A stretch of DNA of 64,000 bases from Pseudomonas sp. AL03 (lineage in GTDB: Bacteria > Pseudomonadota > Gammaproteobacteria > Pseudomonadales > Pseudomonadaceae): the NCBI RefSeq assembly GCF_029960815.1, contig NZ_JASBRE010000014.1, positions 62,001-126,000 of the forward strand, written 5' to 3'. Of the stretch, positions 20,393-32,833 are shown in pieces (the stretch's first letter is position 1; the number at the start of each line of letters is the position of its first letter). The translations under genes and the position numbers were made by a program. The notes beneath the pieces are model-generated. The model saw nothing but the letters and a program-made list of their open reading frames with translations. It made no database searches and was not told where the DNA came from.

Positions 20393-21361
20393 ATGAGCTG
20401 TTTCTACTCAAGGCCGTTTCGTTTGATTGACTTACCCGCTACTGACTTAATCCCCACAAAGACCAACCCGCTGACCCTGTATCTGGCGCGCCTGGCGCCC
20501 TCCAGCCAACTGACCATGCGTTACGTTTTGCAAGATGCCGCTGACCGGTTGGGCTTCGAAGACATGAACGTCGAGGAGATTCCCTGGCACAACCTGCAAC
20601 CTGAAGCGGTCATCGCGTTAGTGGCAACCTTGCGCTCGGACGGCTACGCGCCGAACACCTCCTCGCTGTACGTCAACGCGGTGCGCGGGGTGATGAACGA
20701 AGCGTGGCGCATGAGCCTGATCAGTCAGGAACACTTGCTGAAAATGCGTTCGGTCAAGGGCATTGCCGGGACGCGGCTGTCCCAGGGGCGCAACCTCAAG
20801 CGCACGCTAATCCAGGAGTTGATGGCGGTCTGTGCCGCCGATCCACGACCACAAGGTCTGCGGGACGCGGCGATTATCGGGATTTTGTACGGTTCGGGGA
20901 TGCGCAAATCGGAATCGGTGAACCTGGACCTGAACCAGATCGATTTCACCGAGCGTAGCCTGTGTGTGACCGCCAAGGGCAACAAGCAATTGATCAAGTA
21001 CGCACCGGCCTGGGCGTTCGCCAAACTCAATGACTGGCTGGAACTGCGGCGCTCACTGCTGAAGGAGGGTGAATCGGACGATCCGTTCCTGTTCAACCGC
21101 ATTCGTCGCGGCAGTCACATCACCCGCGAGCGCATCACCAAGCACGCGATCTATTACATTGCCCGACAACGGGGTGCACAGGTCGGGGTGAAAATCATGC
21201 CGCATGATTTTCGGCGTTCGTTCATTACCCGAGTGATTGAGGAGCATGACTTGTCGATCGCCCAGAAACTCGCCCATCACAGCAACATCCAGACGACGGC
21301 CAACTACGATGTGCGCGATGACAACGAACGGCGTCGGGCAGTGGACCGGTTCGATCTTTGA
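20393..21361 (+). CDS. Tyrosine site-specific recombinase (solitary integrase)
   Basis: 322 residues. SAM-like N-terminal core-binding domain (about 25-110) and a complete catalytic domain: Arg171 (GSGMRKSE), Lys195 region, His271-x-x-Arg274 (PHDFRRSF), His296 (LAHHSNIQ) and the nucleophile Tyr305. No other phage or integron genes adjoin it and no att repeats were seen, so it stands alone between ugd and an iron transporter. Such single recombinases are known in pseudomonad genomes; substrate unknown. It is unlikely to serve the filamentous prophage 19 kb away, which appears to use host XerCD. Confidence 0.88.
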   Translation: MSCFYSRPFRLIDLPATDLIPTKTNPLTLYLARLAPSSQLTMRYVLQDAADRLGFEDMNVEEIPWHNLQPEAVIALVATLRSDGYAPNTSSLYVNAVRGVMNEAWRMSLISQEHLLKMRSVKGIAGTRLSQGRNLKRTLIQELMAVCAADPRPQGLRDAAIIGILYGSGMRKSESVNLDLNQIDFTERSLCVTAKGNKQLIKYAPAWAFAKLNDWLELRRSLLKEGESDDPFLFNRIRRGSHITRERITKHAIYYIARQRGAQVGVKIMPHDFRRSFITRVIEEHDLSIAQKLAHHSNIQTTANYDVRDDNERRRAVDRFDL

Positions 21362-21371
21362 TGGACGGGAC

Positions 21372-22442
21372 TCAAGGTTCGCGCAGTACGTGGGCATGGC
21401 CGATCGTCGAGACGTGAACCGCACTGCCAGCGGGTGGCGCATACAGGCCCGAACTGCGCACCATTAATGATCGACCAGGCTGTTCTCCGCAAACCAAAGA
21501 CTCCAATTCCACCGTCAACGTGCAGGTATTGCCGCTGAAATCACGCTCGGTCACGACGGCGCGGCACCCGGCAGCCTTCGTCGGGCTGGGCTGGAGGCTG
21601 ATGAGTTGCAGTTGCTCGGGGCGCAGCATGATTTGCGCTGATCTGTTGTTCCGGTGGTTGTTCACCGGTATACGGCCGAGATCGCAATGAGCCCAGCCGG
21701 CTTCGATTCTGGCGGGCATGACCACGGCATCCCCCAGAAACAGCGCGGTTTGTTCATCGTCGGGGTAGCGGTAAAGATCCAGCGGATGGCCTGACTGCAC
21801 CAGCCGACCGTCGCGCATCACCGCCAGCTGATCGGCAAACGACAAGGCCTCACTCTGGTCATGGGTGACCAGAATGGTGGTCACGCCGGCGTCTGTCAGC
21901 AGCCGTGCGACCATTTTGCGCATGGCGCCCCGAAGTCCAGTGTCGAGGGCCGAAAACGGCTCGTCCAGCAACATCAAGCGCGGCTGTTGTGCCAACGCCC
22001 GCGCCAGCGCCACGCGTTGTTGCTGGCCGCCGGAGAGTTCATGGGGCCAACGGTTGGCCATGTTTGCATCCAGCGCCACGCTGTCCATCAACTCCGCGAT
22101 TCGCTCCTGTTTTGCGCCGCCCTTGATCGAAAGCCCGAAACCGATATTGGCGGCCACGGTCATGTGCGGGAACAGGGCGCCGTCCTGGGGAACATAGCCA
22201 ATCAAACGCTGATGCGCCGGGACTTCGTGGGTGTCGTCGACGAGCGTTTGGCCATTGAGTGATAAACGGCCCGTGTCCGGGAATTCGAAGCCGGCGATCA
22301 TCCGCAACAGCGTGGTTTTTCCTGAGCCGGACGGGCCGACGATGACCGTTCGGCTGCCCGCGGGCACCGACAGGTTGATGCTTTCCAGCGCTTGATGGGC
22401 GCCGTAGGACTTGGATATGGAATGGAGTTCAAGAGCGTTCAT
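21372..22442 (-). CDS. fbpC: Ferric iron ABC transporter ATP-binding protein
   Basis: 356 residues, overlapping the permease gene by four bases. Walker [10 protein letters not shown] (about 37-45), Q-loop [14 protein letters not shown], signature LSGGQQQR, Walker [13 protein letters not shown] and switch His in [12 protein letters not shown]-terminal TOBE-like regulatory domain (from about 240) is present, as in FbpC/AfuC. It energises uptake of Fe3+ through the permease encoded next to it. Length is normal. Confidence 0.9.
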   Translation of the reverse strand: MNALELHSISKSYGAHQALESINLSVPAGSRTVIVGPSGSGKTTLLRMIAGFEFPDTGRLSLNGQTLVDDTHEVPAHQRLIGYVPQDGALFPHMTVAANIGFGLSIKGGAKQERIAELMDSVALDANMANRWPHELSGGQQQRVALARALAQQPRLMLLDEPFSALDTGLRGAMRKMVARLLTDAGVTTILVTHDQSEALSFADQLAVMRDGRLVQSGHPLDLYRYPDDEQTALFLGDAVVMPARIEAGWAHCDLGRIPVNNHRNNRSAQIMLRPEQLQLISLQPSPTKAAGCRAVVTERDFSGNTCTLTVELESLVCGEQPGRSLMVRSSGLYAPPAGSAVHVSTIGHAHVLREP

Positions 22443-24040
22443 CGGCCAGCCGTTCGTTTGGATTGGTGGTAAAGAAGTCCGGTTAACGGAAGCGACAGCA
22501 GGATCATCAACAGGGCGTAGGGCGCCGCGGCGGCGTAATCGATTTCGCTGGTCATGGCCCAGAATCCGGTGGCCAGGGTGCGCGTGCCGTTTGGGGCGAG
22601 CAGCAGGGTGGCGGTCAACTCATTGGTAATCGCCAAAAATACCAGCGCGGCGCCTGCTGCAGCGCCGGGCGCGGCCAGGCGCAGGGTGATCAGCCACAAT
22701 GCCCGGGTGGGTGAGCGGCCGAGGCTGCGGGCCATGTTTTCCAGCTCTACCGGCGCCTGGGCGATACCAGCGCGCAAACTCACCAGGGCGCGCGGAAGAA
22801 ACATCAGCAGATACGCCAGCAACACCGTGATCGTCGTCTGGTAAATCGGCCGGGCAAAATGGATGGTGATGGTCACCAATGCCAGGGCAACAACGATCCC
22901 AGGCAACGAGCTGGTGATGTAGTTGCAGCTTTCCAGCACACGTTGCAACCGGCCCGGAGAACGAATCGACAACCAGGCAATCGGGATGGCGGCGCAGGTG
23001 GTGAGGGCGGCACCCGCAACACCGAACAGCAGTGTCTGTTCCAGCGCCGGCAGAAGTTCGGCCATCTGCCAGACCTGCGTACCGCCGGCGACCAGCCAGT
23101 GCCCCAAGGTTACCAGTGGCACGCCCAGCGCCAGCGCGCAGGTCGAGATTTGCAGTGTCAGCGCGAGGAGGGTGGCTGCGGATTTCAGGCGCACAACCCG
23201 CTGCTCGCGAGCGCTTCCCGACCCGACCCGGGCGTAACGCGCTGTGCCGCGAGCGGCGGATTCTGCGGTGAGCATCACCAGACAACACAGGGCGAGCACG
23301 CTGGCCAGCATGTTGGCGGCGGGTCCGTTGAAGGTGGACTTGAACTGATCGAAAATTGCCGTGGTGAAGGTGTCGAAGCGGATCATCGCGTACAGGCCAT
23401 ATTCGGCCAGCAGGTGCAGGCCCACCAGCAAGGCGCCGCCGCAGATGGCCAGGCGCAGTTGTGGGAGCACCACGCGGAAAAATATCGCCCAGGGTTTGAG
23501 ACCGAGCGATTCGGCAACGTCTTCGATGGCCGGATCGAGACGACGCAGCGTCGCAGCAATCGGCAAGTACAGGAACGGGAAGTAGGCGATGACCGACACC
23601 AGAACGCCGGCAAACAACCCGTGAATCGGTGGGACCAGACTGACCCACGCATAGCTGTGAACAAAGGCCGGCACCGCCAGCGGTGCAGTCGCCAACAACG
23701 ACCACCAGCGCCGCCCCGGCAGGTTGGTGCGTTCTGTCAGCCAGGCCAGAGACAGGCCTAACGTGACGCACAACGGAATCGTGATCACGACCAGTAAAAC
23801 CGTGTTGATCAATAGTTCAGCGACCCGCGGCCGGAATACCAGCGGCACAAGGGTCGCCCAGCCTGTCTGAAACGAAACGCCGATAACGAAGGCTATCGGC
23901 AGCAACGACAGCAGCGACACCAGCACCGACAAACCGATCACCCACGCGCCGCCGCGCCCCGCGAAAATACCGCGGGATCGTCGTCGCAAGTTCGCGGGTA
24001 TCGCCTCAGCGACACCCGCCGGCAAGGTTTCAGGCATCAA
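22439..24040 (-). CDS. fbpB: Ferric iron ABC transporter permease (fused double domain)
   Basis: 533 residues with about twelve hydrophobic segments in two homologous halves, as in FbpB/HitB/AfuB single-chain permeases. EAA-type loops can be seen around [20 protein letters not shown] (first half) and [22 protein letters not shown] (second half). It starts at ATG 24040, directly after the stop of the binding-protein gene, and overlaps the ATPase gene. Inner-membrane channel for Fe3+ delivered by the periplasmic binding protein. Confidence 0.9.
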   Translation of the reverse strand: MMPETLPAGVAEAIPANLRRRSRGIFAGRGGAWVIGLSVLVSLLSLLPIAFVIGVSFQTGWATLVPLVFRPRVAELLINTVLLVVITIPLCVTLGLSLAWLTERTNLPGRRWWSLLATAPLAVPAFVHSYAWVSLVPPIHGLFAGVLVSVIAYFPFLYLPIAATLRRLDPAIEDVAESLGLKPWAIFFRVVLPQLRLAICGGALLVGLHLLAEYGLYAMIRFDTFTTAIFDQFKSTFNGPAANMLASVLALCCLVMLTAESAARGTARYARVGSGSAREQRVVRLKSAATLLALTLQISTCALALGVPLVTLGHWLVAGGTQVWQMAELLPALEQTLLFGVAGAALTTCAAIPIAWLSIRSPGRLQRVLESCNYITSSLPGIVVALALVTITIHFARPIYQTTITVLLAYLLMFLPRALVSLRAGIAQAPVELENMARSLGRSPTRALWLITLRLAAPGAAAGAALVFLAITNELTATLLLAPNGTRTLATGFWAMTSEIDYAAAAPYALLMILLSLPLTGLLYHQSKRTAGR

Positions 24041-25054
24041 TTAGAGCAGTCCGGCCTGAGTCATCAACTCCACGGCTTTTTTACTGTCGAGTTTTGAAGC
24101 ATCGACTGTCGGCGCGTCGAGTTGCTGCAAAGGCACCAGTTTGGGGTTGGATTCAGCGTTCTTGCCCACGGCGTACTCAAACGATTTGCCGGTTTTGAGG
24201 ACGGCTTGGCCCTCTTTGCCGGTAATCCACTTGAGGAACGCCTGGGCGTGTTCCTTGTGTTGGCTGGACGCCAGAACGCCGCCGCCGGAGACACTGACAA
24301 ACGCGCCTGGATCCTTGTGCTTAAAGTAGTGCAGGACGGTATTCTTGCTGTTTTCGCCGGTCTTGGCCTGGTCGCCGAAGCTGTAATAGTGGTAAATCAC
24401 GCCGCTGTCGATCTGCCCGGCGTTGACCGCTTTCAGTACCGCACTGTTGCCGCGATAGATCGTGGCATTGGCCTTCAACCCTTTGAGCCAATCCAGAGTG
24501 GCAGCTTCACCCTTGAGTGCCAGCACGGCAGCGACGATGGCCTGGAAGTCGGCACCGGCCGGCGACGCGCCCCAACGACCTTTCCAGCTTGGGTCGGCGA
24601 GGTCCATCAGCGACTTGGGCAGCTCGGTTTCGGGCAGTTTGCTCGGGTTATAGACAAACACCGTGGAGCGCGCGGCGATCCCCACCCATTTACCATGGAC
24701 CGGGCGGTAAGCATCGCCGACCTGCTCCAGAGTCGCCGCCGCAACCGGTGCAAACAGTCCCGCGTTGTCGACCAACACCATGGCCGGGGAGTTTTCGGTC
24801 AGGAACACGTCGGCGGGGGAGGCGGCGCCTTCCTGCACGATCTGATTGCCCATTTCGGTGTCGTCACCATTGCGTACGGTGACCTTGATGCCGCTTTCCT
24901 TGGTAAAACCCTCGATCCAGGATCTGGTCAGGCTTTCGTGTTGGGCGTTGTAGACCACGATGCCATCGGTATCGGCTGCAGACACGTGACTGGCGCTCAG
25001 CAGAGCGGTGGTCAGCAGTGCTGTTTTCAGGAAAGAAGGGAAATGGGCATTCAT
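24041..25054 (-). CDS. fbpA: Ferric iron ABC transporter substrate-binding protein
   Basis: 337 residues from ATG 25054 (CAGGAG upstream), beginning MNAHFPSFLKTALLTTALL with a signal peptide cut after HVSA. Family features of FbpA/AfuA: GIVVYNAQHESLTRSWI near the mature N-terminus, VFLTENSPAM, and the paired tyrosines in SGVIYHYYSFG that bind Fe3+ in this family. First gene of the operon. An upstream Fur-like sequence (25128-25145) fits iron repression. Confidence 0.9.
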   Translation of the reverse strand: MNAHFPSFLKTALLTTALLSASHVSAADTDGIVVYNAQHESLTRSWIEGFTKESGIKVTVRNGDDTEMGNQIVQEGAASPADVFLTENSPAMVLVDNAGLFAPVAAATLEQVGDAYRPVHGKWVGIAARSTVFVYNPSKLPETELPKSLMDLADPSWKGRWGASPAGADFQAIVAAVLALKGEAATLDWLKGLKANATIYRGNSAVLKAVNAGQIDSGVIYHYYSFGDQAKTGENSKNTVLHYFKHKDPGAFVSVSGGGVLASSQHKEHAQAFLKWITGKEGQAVLKTGKSFEYAVGKNAESNPKLVPLQQLDAPTVDASKLDSKKAVELMTQAGLL

Positions 25055-25127
25055 GCGTTGGCAGCTCCTGTTATTTTTTAAAATCATGCGCGTAGATTCA
25101 ACCGGGACGGTCGTCAATTATTGTAGG

Positions 25128-25145
25128 TCAATACGAATCATTTGC
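25128..25145 (-). promoter_or_regulatory. Possible Fur-binding site upstream of fbpA
   Basis: On the minus strand the sequence reads GCAAATGATTCGTATTGA, an A/T-rich partial dyad (AATGAT and TATT halves) resembling pseudomonad Fur boxes, about 75-90 bases before the fbpA start. Match is partial; assignment rests also on the iron-transport function of the operon. Confidence 0.4.
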
Positions 25146-25197
25146 AGGATTGAGGCGGCGGCAAATGTACTGCGCAGAATGAGAAAAAAACGTCAAA

Positions 25198-25758
25198 TCA
25201 CTGTGTCGCCGGGCAACCTTTTTGTGTTCCATCCGCTGCCTGGTTAATAAGCGCGGCCAGGCGTTTGACGTTGTTCTGCTGAGCCGCTACCAGTTCATCT
25301 ATGGAAGGCCCTGAAGGTGTCTGCAACGTGCTGCGGCAAGTGACCAGCGTGTTATCGCTTTCGCCGAGATTGCGCAGACGCCATTTGACGTCAATCAGCG
25401 CGTATTGGCCGGGGATCGAGTCAAAACGTTGCACGTCCAGCCGCACCGATACCTTGCGCTGGGGATTGCTGTTGACCAGTTGATCGATCAGGGCCGTTCG
25501 CAACTCATCCGACAGGCTCGCGCCCCACCATTCGGTTTCGAGGATGGCCAGGCCGCTGTTGCCCTGACGAATGACGATCTGCGGGCGGTCGACCTGGGGA
25601 GGGACGCTGAGTCCCTCAATCTGGATATCCGCAGCGCTGGTCCTTGAGTTGCTACTCGGTTGGGCTGGGGTCAGGGTGTGGAATTGGATCGGCTCACTGC
25701 GGCAGGCCGTGAGCAGTAACAACGCGGTGACCAAGGTGATCTTCAACGGAAAAGCCAT
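25198..25758 (-). CDS. pqiC: PqiC-like outer-membrane lipoprotein
   Basis: 186 residues from ATG 25758 (CAGGAG upstream), with a lipoprotein signal ending in the lipobox LLLTAC (Cys at about residue 18). The rest matches the PqiC/YmbA (DUF330) type: EGLSVPPQVDRPQIVIRQG and ETEWWGASLSDELRTALIDQL. In the Pqi system this lipoprotein docks the long MCE-protein tube at the outer membrane. It follows pqiB by 16 bases. Confidence 0.88.
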   Translation of the reverse strand: MAFPLKITLVTALLLLTACRSEPIQFHTLTPAQPSSNSRTSAADIQIEGLSVPPQVDRPQIVIRQGNSGLAILETEWWGASLSDELRTALIDQLVNSNPQRKVSVRLDVQRFDSIPGQYALIDVKWRLRNLGESDNTLVTCRSTLQTPSGPSIDELVAAQQNNVKRLAALINQAADGTQKGCPATQ

Positions 25759-25774
25759 GGTGATGCTCCTGTGG

Positions 25775-27430
25775 TCATTTGCGCGGCGGCCCCTGCAGGT
25801 CCATCGGCGCGGCATTGTCGGGACGGCCGCGAATCAGCGATTCCGGATGGCGTCCCAGGTAATCCGAGAGTTCACGCAAGGAGCGCGACATGCGTCCGAG
25901 TTCGTCCAGGGTCTGGCCTAATTGTTCGCGTTGCGGCGAGTCTTCAGCCAAGGTCGAACTGGCCGATTGCAAGGTCTTGCTGACGTCCGCCAGCGTCGTC
26001 TGTACGCCGGGCAGGGTCTTGGCGTTGAATTGCGCCAGGCCTTTACGCAGTTCGACGAGGTTGCTGTCGAGGTTGCCGGCAATGCGCTCGATTGGCAGCT
26101 GGTTGATCTTGTTGACCATGCCCTCCAGTTTTTCCTGCAACTGCTCGAGGCTGCCAGGAATGGTGGGGATAGAGACAGGACGGGCGGTCGGATCGAACAC
26201 GACTTTCTCCGCTTTGGGGTAGAAGTCGAGCGCGATGTACAACTGACCGGTCAATAGATTGCCGCTACGGGCCTGGGCCCGCAGACCGTTGTTGATGAAG
26301 CTGCCCATCAGCCGTACGCCTGCGGCTTCGTCGTTGGGGTCATGCTTCAAGGCCTCGAGCATTTTAGTGTGGGCCTGGCCGAGTCGTTGCGGGTAGATCA
26401 CGATGCCGACATTGACCGGGAAACTGCTCTTTTTCGCGTCGAAATCCAGATTGACCGAGACGACTCTGCCGAACTCTGTGCCAAGGAATTCCACCGGCGC
26501 ACCGACCTTGAGCCCGCGCAAGGCCTGATCGAAACGCAAACTCAAGAATTGTCCCTTGCCGCTGGGCGGGGCGAGGGCGGTTAGTTGGTCTTCGAACAGA
26601 TCGAAGGCTTTCTCCTCGGTGGCCGGTTGATCGTTGGGGCTGTATTCCGGAGCGCGGAAGGCGATGCCACCCACCAGGATGGATGACAGCGACTCGGTTT
26701 TCACCGAAAAGCCGTTGGCGCCGACATTCACGTCGATCCCGCTGGCGTTCCAGAACCGGGTGTTTTCAGTGACGTAGGCGTCGTTGGGCGCGTGGACGAA
26801 CACTTCGATGTTCACCCCTTTACCGTCGGCGTCCAGGGCATAGGCCACCACCTGACCCACCGGAATCTTGCGGTAGTAAACCGGAGAGCCGATGTCCAGC
26901 GAACCCAGGTCCTGGGTGTGCAAGGTGAAGCGCTTACCCGGCTCGCCATAGGTAATCGGCGGCGGGTTTTCCAGGCCGGTAAAGTTTTTTGCGCGAGCGT
27001 TGGACTGGCCGATGTCGGCACCAATGTAATCCCCGGACAGCAGGGTATCGATACCCGATACTCCGCCGGCGCCAATACGTGGACGCACGACCCAGAATTG
27101 CGAGTCTTCGCGGGTGAAACTTTCCGCCTGCTTGGCCAGTTTGATGGTGGCGTTGACGCTCTTCTGATCGTTGCTCAGTTCCACGTCCGAGACATGGCCG
27201 ATCACCACGTTGCGGTATTTGACCTCGGTCTTGTTGGCTGTCAGGCCGCTACCGGTTTTGAACGTGACGGTAATGGTCGGACCTTCCTGCATCATGGTGT
27301 GTACGACCAGGGAAATCCCCACCAGCACCGCGACGATCGGCACGATCCATACCAGCGAAACGCTGAAACGACGGGTTTTGACAGGGGCCTGACCGGGGAC
27401 TTGCGGCGCGTCAGTGGCTTGCGACTTCAT
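25775..27430 (-). CDS. pqiB: PqiB, multi-MCE-domain envelope lipid transport protein
   Basis: 551 residues. A short cytoplasmic N-terminus and one transmembrane segment (about 25-45, VSLVWIVPIVAVLVGISLVV) are followed by three MCE/MlaD repeats, each starting near GPTITVTFKTGSGLTANKT, KRFTLHTQDLGSLDIGSPV and GQFLSLRFDQALRGLKVGAP. A C-terminal coiled coil (about 430-530) would form the periplasm-spanning needle. It works with the PqiA membrane proteins and PqiC. Overlaps the pqiA gene by 20 bases. Confidence 0.92.
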   Translation of the reverse strand: MKSQATDAPQVPGQAPVKTRRFSVSLVWIVPIVAVLVGISLVVHTMMQEGPTITVTFKTGSGLTANKTEVKYRNVVIGHVSDVELSNDQKSVNATIKLAKQAESFTREDSQFWVVRPRIGAGGVSGIDTLLSGDYIGADIGQSNARAKNFTGLENPPPITYGEPGKRFTLHTQDLGSLDIGSPVYYRKIPVGQVVAYALDADGKGVNIEVFVHAPNDAYVTENTRFWNASGIDVNVGANGFSVKTESLSSILVGGIAFRAPEYSPNDQPATEEKAFDLFEDQLTALAPPSGKGQFLSLRFDQALRGLKVGAPVEFLGTEFGRVVSVNLDFDAKKSSFPVNVGIVIYPQRLGQAHTKMLEALKHDPNDEAAGVRLMGSFINNGLRAQARSGNLLTGQLYIALDFYPKAEKVVFDPTARPVSIPTIPGSLEQLQEKLEGMVNKINQLPIERIAGNLDSNLVELRKGLAQFNAKTLPGVQTTLADVSKTLQSASSTLAEDSPQREQLGQTLDELGRMSRSLRELSDYLGRHPESLIRGRPDNAAPMDLQGPPRK

Positions 27431-28067
27431 CCTTGACCTCCTCGTTTGGGTGATGCCGCTCTTTTTTATCCCAGATCAGGCGTGGGTCGAAACTCATGGC
27501 CGAGAGCATGGTGAACACCACCACCAGGCCAAAAAACAGAATGCCCACGCGCGGCTCGATATCGCCCAGCGCCTGGAACTTCACCAGCGCTGCCACTAGC
27601 GCGACGACAATCACGTCGAGCATCGACCAGTAGCCGATGAGCTCGACGAATCGGTAGAGCTTCGAACGCTCTTTGCGCGCCCATGAGCTGTCGCGTTGCA
27701 CGGTGACCAGCAGCAGCGTCAGGGCGACAAACTTGACGCCGGGCACCGCGATGCTGGCGATGAAAATAATCAGAGCAATGTCCCAGGCGCCGTGCTGCCA
27801 GAACTCCAGCACACCGCTCATGATGGTGCTGTCGGCACCGGAGCCGAGCATAGTGGTGTTCATCACTGGCAGCAGATTGGCCGGGATGTAGAACACCAGC
27901 GATGTCACCAGGTAAGCCCAGGTCCGGGTCAGGGAGTTGCTTTTGCGCCGATGCAGCGGCGCACCGCAGCGTTCACATTCATGGGGGTCATGGGTCATGT
28001 CGCAGGCCAGGCCGCAGCGGTGACACAGGCAGAGGTTGAGTTCGTTGGCGGTCGGTGGCGCGTTCAT
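27411..28067 (-). CDS. pqiA: PqiA domain protein, second half
   Basis: 218 residues from ATG 28067, which overlaps the stop of the preceding gene (ATGA). Two CxxC pairs near the N-terminus (CHRCGLACD, CERCGAP) form a rubredoxin-like zinc ribbon, followed by four hydrophobic segments, as in each half of E. coli PqiA. In E. coli both halves are one 417-residue protein; here they are separate coupled genes. Inner-membrane partner of PqiB in lipid transport between the membranes. Confidence 0.88.
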   Translation of the reverse strand: MNAPPTANELNLCLCHRCGLACDMTHDPHECERCGAPLHRRKSNSLTRTWAYLVTSLVFYIPANLLPVMNTTMLGSGADSTIMSGVLEFWQHGAWDIALIIFIASIAVPGVKFVALTLLLVTVQRDSSWARKERSKLYRFVELIGYWSMLDVIVVALVAALVKFQALGDIEPRVGILFFGLVVVFTMLSAMSFDPRLIWDKKERHHPNEEVKDEVASH

Positions 28068-28660
28068 AGGATGTCCCACAGATCGCGAATATCCCGTCCG
28101 GCAAGGCGGATCATCATCAGGCTGAGGACCGCCAGGGCAAACAGGCCAATCCCGGGCAGCACGTCGAGCAAACCTGCGAGTTTGAACACCGCCACCATGG
28201 CCCCCAGCAAGCACACTTCCAGCATGCTCCAGGGCCGGAGTATTTCCAGCCAGCGCATGCAGAACCTGAAAGCGGGCGAGCGTCGCTGCACGAGCGCGAA
28301 GCTCAGGACCCAGATCAGCAGGACTAACTGGAAAATGGGCGCGATGATGATAGAAATTGCCGCCACCATGGCAATAAACGTGATCGGCCCATGACTCAGG
28401 GCCAGCACCGAATCCCAGAGCGTCGCGCTGTTTTTCAGGCCCTTGAGGCTGATGCTCATAACCGGATAGAAATTGGCGAAAATCCACAGCACCGCGGCGG
28501 TGAAGGTCAGGGCCAATCGCTGCTCCACCGACAGGCCGTTATAGCGCTGCAGCACGCCGCCGCAGCGCATACAAAGGGTTTTCTGATGTTTGGCGAGCGT
28601 GACTTTTTCATACACGCAGTCGCAGTGCTCGCAGATGATCAGTGGGTCAGTCGTAGCCAT
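28064..28660 (-). CDS. pqiA: PqiA domain protein, first half
   Basis: 198 residues from ATG 28660 (an in-frame upstream ATG at 28705 would add 15 residues of non-conserved sequence). Zinc-ribbon cysteines CEHCDC and CMRCGG lie at about residues 10-35, followed by four hydrophobic segments with FANFYPVMSISLKG and LRPWSMLEVCLLG, the typical PqiA repeats. First gene of the four-gene pqi operon; translation of the second half is coupled through a four-base overlap. Confidence 0.88.
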   Translation of the reverse strand: MATTDPLIICEHCDCVYEKVTLAKHQKTLCMRCGGVLQRYNGLSVEQRLALTFTAAVLWIFANFYPVMSISLKGLKNSATLWDSVLALSHGPITFIAMVAAISIIIAPIFQLVLLIWVLSFALVQRRSPAFRFCMRWLEILRPWSMLEVCLLGAMVAVFKLAGLLDVLPGIGLFALAVLSLMMIRLAGRDIRDLWDIL

Positions 28661-28797
28661 AGGCCGCACTCGCGAGGACACAGGGAAGTCAGAGCACTTC
28701 CTCAATATAGAAGCGCCTCGCGATTGAGCAAATTAAAAGGCTGCTCAATGGGATAAGTAGGGGCGGTGCGCTAGGGCACCGCGAGGGTGGAGGGCGG

Positions 28798-31313
<2,516 letters not shown>

Positions 31314-32672
31314 CTAGACGCTGAGCAGCAGGAACTCACGCTCCCACGAGCTGATCACGCGCTTGAAGTTCTCGTGTTCGGCGCGCTTGACCGCCACATA
31401 GCCGCGGACGAATTTGCTGCCCAGATAGCGGCCGATGGTTTCGCACTCTTCCATCTGCGTCAGCGCGTCTTCGATGGTGATCGGCAGGCGCAGGTTGCGC
31501 CGTTCATAGGCGCGACCTTGCACCGCAGCGCTGGGTTCGATGCGCTCGACCATGCCCAGGTACCCGCACAACAGGCTCGCTGCGATGGCCAGATAAGGGT
31601 TGGCGTCGGCCCCCGGCAAACGGTTTTCCACGCGCATCGCATCGGGTGTGGAGGTCGGCACACGCAGACCCACGGTACGGTTTTCTTCGCCCCATTCGAC
31701 GTTCACCGGCGCCGAAGTGTCCGGCAGGAAGCGGCGGAACGAATTGACGTTGGGCGCGAACATCGGCAGCACTTTGGGAATGTACTTTTGCAGGCCACCG
31801 ATGTGGTGCAGAAACAGTTCGCTCATCTGCCCGTCGGCATCGGCAAAGATCGGCTGGCCGGTGGCGATGTCCACGACGCTCTGGTGGATATGCATGGCGC
31901 TGCCGGGCTCATCGCCAATCGGTTTGGCCATGAAGGTCGCGGTGACGTTGTGCTTGAGGGCCGCCTCGCGCAGGGTTCGCTTGAACACGGTGATCTGGTC
32001 GGCCAGGTCCAGTGCGTCGCCATGACGGAAGTTGATTTCCATCTGCGCCGGGCCGTCCTCGTGGATCAAGGTATCGAGGTCCAGACCCTGAAGTTCGCAC
32101 CAGTCGTAAACGTCTTCAAACAGCGGGTCGAATTCGTTGGCGGCGTCGATGGAAAACGACTGGCGACCACTTTCCGCACGCCCCGAACGACCCAGCGGCG
32201 CCTTGAGCGGCAAGTCCGGATCTTCGCAGCGCTGGGTCAGGTAAAACTCCATTTCCGGCGCGACAATCGGCCGCCAGCCTTTGTCGGTGTACAGCTGCAG
32301 GACTTTCTTCAGTACGTTGCGCGGCGACAGCTCGATCGGGTTGCCGAACTTGTCGAAGGTGTCGTGAATCACGATAGCGGTGGGCTCGATGGCCCATGGA
32401 ATCACGTAAACCGCGTCGGAAACGGGCTTGCAAACCATGTCGATGTCAGCCGGGTCGAGCAGGTCGTAGTAGATGTCGTCATCGACAAAGTCCCCGGTTA
32501 CCGTTTGCAACAGCACACTTTCCGGCAGGCGCATGCCTCGCTCATGCAGGAACTTGTTGGTGGGTGCAATTTTGCCGCGTGCAATGCCAGTCAAGTCGCT
32601 GACCACACACTCGACTTCGGTAATCTTGTGATCTTTCAGCCACGTGAGCAACTGATCGAAAGGGACATTCAT
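31314..32672 (-). CDS. puuA: Gamma-glutamylputrescine synthetase (glutamine synthetase family)
   Basis: 452 residues from ATG 32672 (GAGGTC upstream); an upstream in-frame ATG (32726) gives a non-conserved extension. Glutamine-synthetase fold: N-terminal beta-grasp domain with CVVSDLTGIARGK, then PEMEFYL (metal-binding Glu), GPAQMEIN, SAMHIHQS and NRTVGLRVP. Lacks the adenylylation context of GlnA and has the length of PuuA/SpuI enzymes, which join glutamate to putrescine using ATP. Divergent from an AraC regulator (162-bp gap). Confidence 0.88.
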   Translation of the reverse strand: MNVPFDQLLTWLKDHKITEVECVVSDLTGIARGKIAPTNKFLHERGMRLPESVLLQTVTGDFVDDDIYYDLLDPADIDMVCKPVSDAVYVIPWAIEPTAIVIHDTFDKFGNPIELSPRNVLKKVLQLYTDKGWRPIVAPEMEFYLTQRCEDPDLPLKAPLGRSGRAESGRQSFSIDAANEFDPLFEDVYDWCELQGLDLDTLIHEDGPAQMEINFRHGDALDLADQITVFKRTLREAALKHNVTATFMAKPIGDEPGSAMHIHQSVVDIATGQPIFADADGQMSELFLHHIGGLQKYIPKVLPMFAPNVNSFRRFLPDTSAPVNVEWGEENRTVGLRVPTSTPDAMRVENRLPGADANPYLAIAASLLCGYLGMVERIEPSAAVQGRAYERRNLRLPITIEDALTQMEECETIGRYLGSKFVRGYVAVKRAEHENFKRVISSWEREFLLLSV

Positions 32673-32833
32673 AAAGACCTCGTTATTGGTTTTATTAACG
32701 CCGGGGAGGCGGGTTTCATCCACCACACACTTCCCCTGTGGCGCGTTGACGACTATCTTGGGCGAGCCTTGACGTTCTATCTATCCACTTTCAGCAGCAC
32801 CAAAACGCACCAAACGAGTGCGTAAGGTCACCC

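Noticed and set aside
20393..21361. The tyrosine recombinase as integrase of the filamentous prophage
   Set aside because: It lies 19 kb outside the prophage, has no phage genes beside it, and the prophage ends at dif, which implies host XerCD.
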